Shown here in pieces: positions 22,697 to 33,725 of a stretch of DNA of 64,000 nt; position 1 is the stretch's first letter; every line of letters begins with the position of its first letter. Both the position numbers and the translations under genes were made by a program. The notes under the pieces were generated by a model. It saw only the letters and a list, made by a program, of their open reading frames with translations, did not search any database and was not told where the DNA came from. The stretch is taken from assembly GCA_963844235.1 (NCBI GenBank), contig CAWJNF010000008.1, forward strand, positions 62,001-126,000, given 5' to 3'. This stretch comes from CAWJNF01 sp963844235. Lineage in GTDB: Bacteria; Actinomycetota; Thermoleophilia; Gaiellales; Gaiellaceae.

Positions 22697-24457
22697 CTAT
22701 CTGGCCAGCGATTCGCGGCGCCGGCCGCGAAGCTCCGCGGCCCACTTCAACCCCTGGAGGTAGAGGAGAGACTTCGGCCGCCGAACGATCTCTGCGCTGC
22801 GCAGCGAGAGCAGGAACTCCTCGGGCGTGTCGAAGGCCCGCATGCGAACGAGCCCGGTGCCGACTCCCTGGAGGACGTGTGCATCCGAGCCGGCCCCGGC
22901 CAGGAGGTTGTACTTGCGGGCGAAGCGCGCGGCCTCGTCGTTGAACGCGTCGAAGAGCAGGCGGGCGTTGAACGTCTCCAGCACGTCGATCTCCGCGAGG
23001 TGGCGGTGGAGGGTGGTCGTGTCCGGAATCGCGTGCATCCGGTCGAACGGGTGTGGGAGATACACGAGGCCACCCTGGTCGCGGATCGCTCCCACGGTGT
23101 CGCCGAAGCTCATGCCGCTCGGGATGGCCTCGCCGATGAAGAGCCCGATGACCTCTCCCTGCCCGTCCGTCTTCACCTCCTCGCCGGGGATGACGCGCAG
23201 GGCGCCTCCGCGTGCCAGCTCGGCGGCCTCGAGCGCTCCGCCGAAGGCGTTGTGGTCGGTGATCGCGATCGCCCCGAGCCCGATCGCCGCTGCGTGCTCG
23301 AGCAGGTCGCGCACGGGGACCGAGCAGTCGTGCGAGTGCTCGGTGTGCATGTGAAGGTCGGCGAGGATCCAGGGGCGTCCCGCGAGGGGCTCTTTGCGAT
23401 CCCGCACGCGCCGGCGACCGGCCAGCGAGCGGTACAGGGACTCGAGCTCGTCGCCGAGCCGCTCGAGGCTCTGCGTTTCCGCGCCGCGCCTGGCCGCCTC
23501 GGCCTCGCGGCGCCGGTAAACGGTGTCGGAGGCGAGACGCTGCATGGCCGCGGCCACGAGCTCGGGCTGCTCGAGCCGCGCCGGCGGTGCGATGAGCGGC
23601 ACGCCGCTCGCGAGCGCCTCGAGGCGCAGTCGCGACCCCTCCTCGACGCCCGCGACGAAGCCGGCGGCGCCGCGCAGGGCCTCGGCGCGGCCGGGCTCGT
23701 CGAGCCGTGTCTGGACAAGGACGCGACCCCGCAGGTCGCGAGGCACGTAGGGACGTCCTGAGATCGCACTCGGTCGCAGCACGACGAGCTCCCAGGTGGG
23801 TAGCGCCCGCAGGCCGCGGATCGCGGCGCGGGCGAGCGGCCGCCGGTCGGGATCCCACTCGACCACGAAGCGCTTCCGGTCGGAGCCGGGCCTGAACAGC
23901 GTCGTGTCGACACCCGCGGGCAGTAGCCGGTAGTCGCCCGGGTACCGCTCCCGGGCAGCGTTCGCCGTGCCTTCGCTCGTGGCGGTCAGGACGTCGATCC
24001 GGCCGAGCAGGCGGGCGCGCTGCCGCTTGCCGGGCGGGTAGCCGAGTCGCTCGGGATCGTGGAAGGTGGCGACTGCCAGGGCCTCCGCGTCACGAAGCGC
24101 GAGGTAGGAAAGGCTTGCCAGGCCAGGCTCATGGCCGTGTACGACGTCGAAGCCGCCTCGTGCGAGGGCGAGATCCAGGTTCGCCCGGACGCCGACAGGC
24201 ACGCCGATCCGGTTCCCGGGCGCGATCGGGAACGCCGGCCCCAGAGCGACGAGCCCCTCGAGCTCCGTCGCCTCGCGTGCGAGCCCTCGGAGCGCCCGGC
24301 GCCCGGCCGCGAGGTCGCGCGCCCGCGTCGAGGGCGCGAGGATGGTGACCGTGTGACCTCGGCCCGTGAGTGCCGCGGCCGCGCCGGCGACATGCTCGTT
24401 GACCGCGTGCGGCTGGGACCAGGCGAACGGGGTGACGAGACAGATCCGAAGGGCCAT
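22697..24457 (-). CDS. Fusion of GT4-type glycosyltransferase and PHP phosphoesterase
   Basis: A 586-residue two-domain protein. Residues 1-345 form a GT-B glycosyltransferase: MALRICLVTPFAWSQPHAVN, GHTVTILAPS, DVVHGHEPGLASLSYLAL, LTATSEGTANAARERYPGDY and a donor-site EEGSRLRLEALASGVPLIAP. From about 350 is a PHP domain with LADLHMHTEHSHDCS, AIAITDHNAFGG, VIPGEEVKT, YLPHPFDRMH and GAGSDAHVL, which together supply the trinuclear-metal His/Asp set of this phosphoesterase fold. Usually these are separate proteins. A role in making and trimming a phosphorylated glycoconjugate is a guess. Single gene, divergent from the DMT transporter. Confidence 0.85.
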   Translation of the reverse strand: MALRICLVTPFAWSQPHAVNEHVAGAAAALTGRGHTVTILAPSTRARDLAAGRRALRGLAREATELEGLVALGPAFPIAPGNRIGVPVGVRANLDLALARGGFDVVHGHEPGLASLSYLALRDAEALAVATFHDPERLGYPPGKRQRARLLGRIDVLTATSEGTANAARERYPGDYRLLPAGVDTTLFRPGSDRKRFVVEWDPDRRPLARAAIRGLRALPTWELVVLRPSAISGRPYVPRDLRGRVLVQTRLDEPGRAEALRGAAGFVAGVEEGSRLRLEALASGVPLIAPPARLEQPELVAAAMQRLASDTVYRRREAEAARRGAETQSLERLGDELESLYRSLAGRRRVRDRKEPLAGRPWILADLHMHTEHSHDCSVPVRDLLEHAAAIGLGAIAITDHNAFGGALEAAELARGGALRVIPGEEVKTDGQGEVIGLFIGEAIPSGMSFGDTVGAIRDQGGLVYLPHPFDRMHAIPDTTTLHRHLAEIDVLETFNARLLFDAFNDEAARFARKYNLLAGAGSDAHVLQGVGTGLVRMRAFDTPEEFLLSLRSAEIVRRPKSLLYLQGLKWAAELRGRRRESLAR

Positions 24458-24517
24458 CTGAGAGCCGATTCTACGGTCGACGCATCCGGTTCCAGGTGGG
24501 TCGGGCAGAATCGCGCC

Positions 24518-25363
24518 GTGGTCCCGATCGCCCTCGCGCTCACGACGGCGCTGATCTGGGGCGGTGTCGACTTCGTCGCGGGAACGCGCAGCCGGACGAG
24601 CGGCGCAGTTCCGGTCGCCGCGCTCTCGCAGATCACCGGGCTCGTCGTCATCGCGACGGTCGTCGCCGCTCGCGTCGAGCCGCCTCCCGACGCCGAGTAC
24701 CTGCTGTACGGGGCGGCCGCCGGTGCCGCCAGCGTGGTCGGTCTGCTCGCCCTCTACCAGGGCATGACCGTCGGTCTCATGAGCATCGTGGCGCCGATCA
24801 CAGCGACTGGTGCCGTGGTGCCGGTCATCGTGGGAGTCGCCCGCGGTGAGGAGCCGTCGTGGATCCAGGGCGTCGGACTGCTGGTCGCGTTCCTCGGCGT
24901 GGCTCTCGCCTCCTGGACAGCCGGCTCGGCCCGCCCGGCCGGCCGCGGTCGGCTTGCCGCCGGCGTTGGGCTGGCGCTGCTCGGAGCGCTCGGCCTCGGA
25001 GCGTTCTTCGTCGCCTTCGACGCGGCGGCCGAAAGAAGCATCTGGTGGGCGGTCCTGCTGCAGCGCGGCACGCTCGTCGCGTTGCTCTGCCTCGGGGCGC
25101 TCGCCTTCAGGGCGCGGATCGCGCCGCGTCGACGCGACCTCGTCGCGGTCGCGGCGATCGGAGTGCTCGACGTGATCGCGTTGACGTTGTTGGCCGAGGC
25201 GACGACTCGCGGGCTGATCAGCGTCGTCTCTGTGATCGCGTCCCTGTACCCGGTCGCGACGGTGGTGCTCGCCCAGCTCCTCCTGCGGGAGCACGTCACG
25301 GCCGCCCAGCGGGTCGGCGTCGCCTCCGCGTTCGCCGGCGTCGGGCTCGTCACCGTCGGCTGA
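24518..25363 (+). CDS. EamA/DMT-family transporter
   Basis: A 281-residue protein of ten hydrophobic helices arranged as two EamA repeats. GTG 24518 starts VPIALALTTALIWGGVDFVAG, the usual first helix with IWG. Helix ends such as LYQGMTVGLMSIVAPI and the closing LREHVTAAQRVGVASAFAGVGLV are family-typical. DMT proteins export or import amino acids and other metabolites; substrate unknown. Convergent with the inositol-phosphate synthase gene, with a hairpin between. Confidence 0.85.
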   Translation: MVPIALALTTALIWGGVDFVAGTRSRTSGAVPVAALSQITGLVVIATVVAARVEPPPDAEYLLYGAAAGAASVVGLLALYQGMTVGLMSIVAPITATGAVVPVIVGVARGEEPSWIQGVGLLVAFLGVALASWTAGSARPAGRGRLAAGVGLALLGALGLGAFFVAFDAAAERSIWWAVLLQRGTLVALLCLGALAFRARIAPRRRDLVAVAAIGVLDVIALTLLAEATTRGLISVVSVIASLYPVATVVLAQLLLREHVTAAQRVGVASAFAGVGLVTVG

Positions 25364-25382
25364 GCCGCGCGGGGGAGAGATG

Positions 25383-25410
25383 ACGGGGCGGGGGCGGGCA
25401 CCCGCCCCGT
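25383..25410. terminator. Bidirectional hairpin between DMT transporter and ino1
   Basis: ACGGGGCGGG (25383-25392) pairs with CCCGCCCCGT (25401-25410), a 10-base stem with an 8-base loop between two convergent genes. Confidence 0.7.
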
Positions 25411-25427
25411 TCAAGAGGGTGGGCGGC

Positions 25428-26576
25428 TTACGCCTTGGCAGCGGCCTTGGCGGCCGGCTTGCGCGCGTGCTTCCTGATGAACGACTCGACGAGGTCGTGG
25501 GCCTCGTCGTCGGCAATCTGCTTCGGCGGAGACTTCATGAGGTAGGCGCTGGGGCCCTCGAGCGCACCGGCGACTCCGTCGTTCAGCGCCAGCTTTGCGA
25601 GCCGAACGGCATCGATCACGATCCCGGCCGAGTTCGGCGAGTCCCAGACCTCGAGCTTGAGCTCGACGTTCAGCGGTACGTCGCCGAAGGACGAGCCCTC
25701 CATGCGGATGTACGCCCACTTGCGGTCGGTCAGCCAGGGCACGTGGTCGGAGGGACCGACGTGCACGTTCCCGGCACCGAGGTCGTAGTCGAGCATCGAC
25801 GTGACCGCGTTCGTCTTCGAGATCTTCTTCGACTCGAGCCGGTCCCGCTCGAGCATGTTGAGGAAGTCGGAGTTGCCGCCGACGTTCAGCTGCATCGTGC
25901 GGTCGAGGTGGACGCCCCGCTCCCGGAAGAGGCTCGTGAGCACGCGGTGCGTGATCGTCGCCCCGACCTGCGACTTGATGTCGTCGCCGATGATCGGCAG
26001 CCCCCGCTCCTCGAAGCGGCGCTGCCAGTAGGCCTCGCGTCCGATGAAGACGGGCATGCAGTTCACCATCGCGCAGCCGGCTTCGAGGATCTGCTCCGCG
26101 TACCACTTCGTCGCCATCTCGGAGCCGACCGGAAGGTAGTTGACGACCACGTCGGTGCGGGTGTCCCTGAGGATGCCGACCACGTCGTCCGTCTCGCCGG
26201 GAGCCTTCTCGACGATCTCCGAGAGGTACTTTCCGATCCCGTCGTGGGTCATCCCGCGGTGCACCTTGACGCCGAGCTTCGGCACGTTGGCGAACCTGAT
26301 CGTGTCGTTCGGGTGGGCCCACATCGCGTCGGCTACGTCGACGCCGACCTTGCCCTTGACGACGTCGAACGCGGCCGTGATCTCGACGTCCCGGATGTGG
26401 TAGCCGCCGAGGTTGACGTGCATGAGCCCGGGGACGAACTGCTCGTCGTCCGCATCACGGTAGTAGTGGAGGCCCTGGACGAGCGAGTTCGCGCAGTTGC
26501 CGACGCCGATGAGGGCGACGCGCACCTTGTCCTGAGGGCGCGGGGCGCCGTTCCCGCTGCCGTTCGTGGATGCCAT
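25428..26576 (-). CDS. ino1: Inositol-3-phosphate synthase
   Basis: A 382-residue Ino1 of the short actinobacterial type. The NAD site VRVALIGVGNCANSLVQG is followed by SEMATKWYAEQILEAGCAMV, GDDIKSQVGATITHR and LNVGGNSDFLN, the conserved active-site blocks; the C-terminus is Lys/Ala-rich. It converts glucose-6-phosphate to inositol-3-phosphate, the head-group source for phosphatidylinositol-type lipids and mycothiol. The ATG at 26574-26576 has AAGGAG seven bases upstream. The frame is open further upstream into two ribbon-helix-helix domains, so a longer fused product is also possible. The CDP-alcohol transferase gene lies just upstream. Confidence 0.9.
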   Translation of the reverse strand: MASTNGSGNGAPRPQDKVRVALIGVGNCANSLVQGLHYYRDADDEQFVPGLMHVNLGGYHIRDVEITAAFDVVKGKVGVDVADAMWAHPNDTIRFANVPKLGVKVHRGMTHDGIGKYLSEIVEKAPGETDDVVGILRDTRTDVVVNYLPVGSEMATKWYAEQILEAGCAMVNCMPVFIGREAYWQRRFEERGLPIIGDDIKSQVGATITHRVLTSLFRERGVHLDRTMQLNVGGNSDFLNMLERDRLESKKISKTNAVTSMLDYDLGAGNVHVGPSDHVPWLTDRKWAYIRMEGSSFGDVPLNVELKLEVWDSPNSAGIVIDAVRLAKLALNDGVAGALEGPSAYLMKSPPKQIADDEAHDLVESFIRKHARKPAAKAAAKA

Positions 26577-26939
26577 TGACGTTCTCCTTCCCCTTCCGTG
26601 CCTGGTCTGAGTGCTATCAGTTGGTGCGTCGAGCGCCAGACCAAGGTGATCGGCGAGCGCCTCGACGATGACGCGATTGGTGTTCGAGCCGCGGGCCAGC
26701 GCCGCTGCCCGGATGCGCTGCTTCAGAGCGGGCGGGATCCGCAGGAGCACGACACCGCTGTCGCCGGGACGCGATCCGCGCCGACCGCTGGGCTCGAACC
26801 GCTCGTTGAAGCGGTCGGCGAGGATCTCGCCGATCACGTCATTGAGCGCGCTGTCCCGGCTGGCGACCTCGGCTGCGAGGCGCCGCTTGAGCGTGGCGGG
26901 CATGCGCACGAGAACGGTCGTCGTCTCGCGAACGGCCAA
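26577..26939 (-). CDS. Double ribbon-helix-helix DNA-binding region, in frame with ino1
   Basis: From TTG 26937-26939 the frame encodes two CopG/Arc-like ribbon-helix-helix modules: TTTVLVRMPATLKRRLAAEV plus a helix SALNDVIGEILADRF, and GVVLLRIPPALKQRIRAAAL plus NTNRVIVEALADHLGL. About 20 linker residues follow, and the frame continues without a stop into Ino1 residue 1. It may be read as a 503-residue regulator-enzyme fusion, as a separate regulator whose own stop was lost, or as a regulator that reads through. In another frame, TGA TAG occurs at the end of the second module. Three copies of a TGATAGCACT word flank and lie inside this region and are likely its operators. Confidence 0.7.
26610..26620. 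promoter_or_regulatory. AGTGCTATCAG operator-like word (a)
   Basis: AGTGCTATCAG on the plus strand, 34 bases upstream of the ino1 ATG, in the linker after the second ribbon-helix-helix module. Identical 11 bases recur at 26990-27000. Confidence 0.5.
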
Positions 26940-26951
26940 AGTGATAGCACT
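26940..26951. promoter_or_regulatory. AGTGATAGCACT operator-like word (b) overlapping a -10-like box
   Basis: AGTGATAGCACT has AGTG/CACT dyad ends and lies directly before the TTG start of the ribbon-helix-helix frame. On the minus strand TATAGT (26949-26954) overlaps it and could be a -10 box; a transcript from it would be nearly leaderless. Confidence 0.5.
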
Positions 26952-26989
26952 ATAGCAGAGGCTCGCTCCGACGTAGTCGCAACGCCGGA

Positions 26990-27000
26990 AGTGCTATCAG
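26990..27000. promoter_or_regulatory. AGTGCTATCAG operator-like word (c)
   Basis: Same 11-mer as at 26610-26620, 49 bases from word (b), just after the stop of the CDP-alcohol transferase gene. Confidence 0.5.
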
Positions 27001-27001
27001 A

Positions 27002-27640
27002 TCAATCTGCTCTTCCCTTGAGCTGCGCGCGGACGGAGAGCATGCGCTGGACGACCGTGATCCACGCGCTCGCCGCGAGCGCGACGATCAACCAGGGGAG
27101 CCCGCCGACGGAGCCGCAGGCGACACCGATGCAGATCATCGCCACGCGCTCGGCGCGGCCGGCGAAACCGACGTCGCCCTTGAGCCCGAGCAGCTCGGCC
27201 TTGGCGCGCGTGTAGCTGACGAGAAAGGAGCCGGCGACGGCAGCGATCGTGAGGGCGACAGCCCACTCCTTCTCGTCGCGCATGAGGACGAGGGCGATGG
27301 CTCCGAGCATGAACGCCTCGCCGACCCGGTCGACGGTGGAGTCCACGAAGGCGCCGAAGGGCGTCCCCTTGCCGCCCGAGCGGGCGAGCGCCCCGTCGAG
27401 GATGTCGAGGACGGAGCCGACAAAGAAGACGAACGAGCCCACGAGGAAGAGCCACCAGGCCCGGTACTCGAAGTAGACGATCACCGACCCCGCGATGCAG
27501 AGCAGGAGGCCTGCCGCGGAGAGCATGTTCGGCGTCACGCGCGTGGTGCCCAGGCGCGCCATGGCCCGGCCGGCGGCGTCACGCACGCCGGTCATGTACG
27601 CGCTCTGGATGCGCGCGAGGCGGTCGCGCGGGCCGGTCAT
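27002..27640 (-). CDS. CDP-alcohol phosphatidyltransferase, probable phosphatidylinositol-phosphate synthase
   Basis: A 212-residue membrane enzyme with about six helices and the full CDP-alcohol phosphotransferase signature Dx2DGx2ARx8Gx3Dx3D (LDILDGALARSGGKGTPFGA then FVDSTVD, near residues 77-103). Actinobacterial members next to ino1 join CDP-diacylglycerol and inositol-3-phosphate to make phosphatidylinositol phosphate; the adjacency here supports that over glycerol phosphate as acceptor. It lies upstream of the RHH-ino1 unit on the same strand. The frame is open upstream into the PAP2_3 gene, but ATG 27638-27640 gives a family-normal length. Confidence 0.85.
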   Translation of the reverse strand: MTGPRDRLARIQSAYMTGVRDAAGRAMARLGTTRVTPNMLSAAGLLLCIAGSVIVYFEYRAWWLFLVGSFVFFVGSVLDILDGALARSGGKGTPFGAFVDSTVDRVGEAFMLGAIALVLMRDEKEWAVALTIAAVAGSFLVSYTRAKAELLGLKGDVGFAGRAERVAMICIGVACGSVGGLPWLIVALAASAWITVVQRMLSVRAQLKGRAD

Positions 27641-27684
27641 CGGGAAGAGGTTAGAGGTTCGCCCGCCCGCGCTACATCGATCAT

Positions 27685-28462
27685 CTATGGCAGGGCGGCG
27701 CGGTCCAGGGCCTCGTCGCGGCGCCGCAGGCTCTCGAGCCAGAGGACGAGCGAGGCGGAGAGCAGCGCCAGGCCGATCCCGGCGGCGACGTCGAGCCAGA
27801 AGTGGTTCGCGGTCGCCATGACCGTGAACCAGACCCACATGGGCCAGAGCGTCCAGAGAAGCTTGGCGGCCCGGGAGCGGACGAGGCCGACCATGACGAA
27901 GCCCGAGGATCAGCGCGTCGGCGGCGTGGATGCTCGGCATGGCGGCGAACTGATTCGAGGCCAGCTGGATGAGGCCGGTGCCATGGTTCAGCGTCGAGGA
28001 TGACGCGAGCGTGTCGACGAAGCCCCACTCCGGGAAGAGCCGGGGCGGTGCGGTCGGCATCACCACGAACCCCACGAGCGCGAGCATGTTCGCCAGCAGG
28101 AGCACGTTGCGCAGACGCAGGAACGCGTCGTTGCGGCGGAAGTAGACCCAGAGAAGCGCCAGGCCGACGACCGTGAACTGCGAGTTCCAGTACGTCCAGT
28201 TGACCGCCTGGACGAGCCAGTCGCCCGCGGAGAGGACCACGTGCTGAATGTCGATCTCGACGAGCGCGTGCAGCCGGTTCTGGAGGTCGATCAGCAGCCG
28301 GCCGTTCTCGAAGGCCTCGCCCGGGTCGCGGTCGGCGACCCCGCGCGCGATCTGGTAGGCGAGCAGGAACCCGAACCAGATCGCGAGCTGGAGCCCGAAA
28401 TCTCGCCAGCCGCGCGGCGCGGCGCCGTGCACACGGGCCAGCAGTGCCTTCAGCCGGTCCAT
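27685..28462 (-). pseudogene. PAP2_3 (inositolphosphotransferase-like) membrane enzyme, one frame break
   Basis: Two frames together encode one PAP2-fold enzyme. The first part (from ATG 28460-28462) has FGLQLAIWFGFLLAYQIARG, five hydrophobic helices and the catalytic-pocket motif FAAMPSIHAADALIL. After this the frame breaks at the CCC run 27902-27904: removing one base joins it to LGFVMVGLVRSRAAKLLW and the second catalytic motif TANHFWLDVAAGIGLALL, ending at TAG 27685. PSIH/NHFWLD is the pattern of the PAP2_3 subgroup, which includes inositolphosphotransferases such as IPC synthases. Position beside phosphatidylinositol and inositol synthesis genes supports a lipid role. Sequence error in the G run is quite possible. 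Confidence 0.7.
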
Positions 28463-28535
28463 GAGGGGTGATGGTAGCGAGTGGAGACGAGGCTGCGACC
28501 CGAACCCCCGGTCGCCTGGCTGCGGCGGTCCGCCG

Positions 28536-29079
28536 TCAGAACGGAATCGCGCCCATCGCGCGCCAGGCGGCGAGCTCGAGCAGCGTGTCGCGGTCGACGC
28601 CCGGGCCGGTGAGGATGCAGGTGCGTCCGTTCCGCTGCCAGGTGACGACGAGGCGACCGCCGAGCTGCGCGACGTGCAGATCGGTGTCCTCACGAGTGAC
28701 GTGCGTCACGTCGCGCGGGAGCGCCAGCGTGCCGCCGGAGACGATCGTGTACGCGATCTGCCGCCCTCCCTGCTCGTAGAAGACGGTCGCGGTACGGCGG
28801 TCGGCGAGCGTGTCCTCGCGGGCTCCGGTGGCCTGCCAGCCGAACGCCTGCGAGAGAGCGGGGAACGGCACGCCGTCGACGGACAGCTGCAGGAGCATTG
28901 GCTCGTCTGCCTTCGGCGCAGGAGCAGGGGCGGTCGCGGGGAGCGAGCTCAGTGCCGCCGCTGGGCCAGCGACGGCCCGCTCGCGCCGGGCAGCGTAAGT
29001 GCGAGCGCGACCACGGCTGCGGTCGCGGCGGCGAGACCGGCCCCGAAGAGCAGCAGCCGCCGGTGGGCGGGTCGAGCGG

Positions 29080-29083
<4 letters not shown>
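28536..29083 (-). pseudogene. Membrane-anchored hypothetical protein, frame-shifted
   Basis: The downstream part (about 125 residues) is a plausible folded domain: EPMLLQLSVDGVPFPALSQA, TATVFYEQGGRQIAYTIVSG, DTDLHVAQLGGRLVVTWQRN and CILTGPGVDRDTLLELAAWR. Just upstream the frame turns to Arg-rich shadow sequence, whereas another frame there gives a clean anchor helix (RRLLLFGAGLAAATAAVVAL then ALTLPG) that ends at a TGA. One indel near 28950-28990 would join them into an anchored extracytoplasmic protein. A CTG at 29081-29083, overlapping the moaA TGA, is the only start-like codon seen. Anti-sigma-like proteins share this layout, but I cannot assign it. Confidence 0.5.
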
Positions 29084-30134
<1,051 letters not shown>

Positions 30135-30138
<4 letters not shown>

Positions 30139-31001
30139 ACGTCGGCCAGGCGGCGCGCGTCCTCCGCCTCGAGCTCGAGCTCGGCTGCCGCGAGACAGGT
30201 GTCGAGCTCGTCGCGGTCGCGCGGCCCGATCACCGCCCAGGCGGGAAACGTGTGTGCGAGCAGCCAGGCCAGCGCCACGGTCACGGCCGCCGCGCCGACC
30301 CGTTTACCGTGCGCCTCGGCGCGCCGGCGACGTTCGCGGTTCGCCTCCGAGAGCCACGAGCGGAACGACTCGTCGTCTTCGGGCCGGCCGGTGAAGAACC
30401 CGCGCGCCTGGGCCGACCAGGCGAGCAGAGGCGTTCCCGTGCGCTCGTGCCAGTCCGGGTCGGCGCGCAGGCACCCGCTCCACATGGGCTCGAGCATCTC
30501 CGCGAGCGAGAGCTGGTTCGAGAGCACGACCGCCTGTGCGCGATCGTGGCGCCGCGCGTACGCGTTGAAGGCCTCGAAGCGCTCTGGAGCCCAGTTCGAG
30601 AGGCCGACCGCGCGCGCCCGGCCGGCGGCGACCTCCGCGTCCAGGGCATCTGCGAACTCGCCCGCCGGTACGGCCGGGTCGTCCCGGTGGAGCAGCAGGA
30701 GGTCGACGCGGTCCGTTCGCAGCAGCTCGAGGCTCCGGTCGAGCTCGGGCCGCACGGCGTCCGGACGGCAGTCGGGTGGGTGCGCCGCCTTGCCGACGAC
30801 GACGACCGAGTCCCGGGCCGCGTGGCGCTCGAGGAACCGGCCGAGCTCGCCTTCCGACTCGTCGCCGTAGTGGCGAGCAGTGTCGAAGCAGTTCCCGCCC
30901 GCCTGCAGGAACGCGTCCCAAAGCTCGGGCCGGGCATGGACAGTGCCCATGACGATCGACGAGAGCTCCCGCTCGATGCCTGGCAGCCGGCCGAAGCGCA
31001 C
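30135..31001 (-). CDS. Aldo/keto reductase
   Basis: A 288-residue (alpha/beta)8-barrel enzyme. The N-terminal strand pair RFGRLPGIERELSSIVMGT, the catalytic Asp and Tyr in NCFDTARHYGDESEGE, Lys in VVVGKAAHP and His in DLLLLHRDDPAV form the usual tetrad. NADPH-site residues appear near the C-terminus (AWAVIGPRDRDELDTCL). I place the start at GTG 30999-31001 because ATG 30951 would remove the first strand. Substrate unknown. Upstream of moaA with a 4-base overlap; a link to molybdenum cofactor is not implied by the family. Confidence 0.82.
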
Positions 31002-31222
31002 GAGGGACGAGATTAGACGAGGAGTGGGCCGGCGCCCGGCCCGCCGCGTCAGGGAGGAGGCACGGCGGGCCGGTCGAGCCACGAGGGTTTCCGACGCCCT
31101 GTCTCCATAGTCGACGTGCCTCGGGAGGGCTACCATCCCCTCACACGGGAGATTATCTGCTATAACAAGGCTTAGATTTCCTATCGATCACTCAGGTGAC
31201 CCCCAAGGCCAGGAGGCAGGTT

Positions 31223-33129
<1,907 letters not shown>

Positions 33130-33133
<4 letters not shown>

Positions 33134-33699
33134 TCGAGCGCGTCCCGACCAAGGCGGAGCTCCACGACCGCATCGTCGAGCTCGAGGAGCTCCTGGCCGC
33201 GTTCGAGCACAAGCTCGAGGATGCGGAGGGCCGGCTCGCCGAGGCAGAGGGGAAGCGGGACGAGTACCTGAACGACCTGCGACGCGTCGCCGCCGACTTC
33301 GACAACTACCGCAAGCGGGCGGCGCGCGACCAGGAGAACCTGATCGCGCGCGCCCACGAGCGGCTGGTGAAGGAGCTCCTGCCGGTGCTCGACGACCTCG
33401 AGCGGGCGCACGAAGCCGCCTCGCGGCACGAGGAAGCGAAGCTCGAGGAGGGCGTCGGCCTCGTCGAGCGGGAGCTCCGCCACGCGCTGGCCCGCGAAGG
33501 GCTCGTCGAGATCGAGACGGACGGGACGTTCGACCCGCACGTCCACGAGGCCCTGCTGAGCCATGCTGTGCCGGGCGCGACCGACGGCACGATCCTCGAG
33601 GTGATCCAGAAGGGCTACCGGCTCGGAGATCGCGTCCTGCGCCCGGCCAGGGTCGTGATCGCCGCGGCGACGCCGCCGCCGCCGGCGCCCGAAGGGTAG
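33130..33699 (+). CDS. grpE: Nucleotide exchange factor GrpE
   Basis: A 189-residue protein from GTG 33130, overlapping the dnaK stop. A long coiled coil (about residues 5-75, KAELHDRIVELEELLAAFEH and on) leads to DFDNYRKRAARDQENLIARA and the C-terminal beta domain with GLVEIETDGTFDPHVHEAL and VIQKGYRLGDRVLRPARVVI. It releases ADP from DnaK. The tail is Pro-rich. A 26-base gap separates it from dnaJ. Confidence 0.95.
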
Positions 33700-33725
33700 G
33701 AGCGCGTGACACGGGTCAGGAACGC

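Noticed and set aside
22699..25516. 939-codon minus-strand frame extending upstream of the GT4-PHP gene
   Set aside because: The extension is antisense to the DMT transporter and highly charged; the glycosyltransferase begins at a clear MALRIC start.
30951..30953. ATG 30951 as the aldo/keto reductase start
   Set aside because: It would remove the first beta strands (RFGRLPGIERELSSIV) that are conserved in the family.
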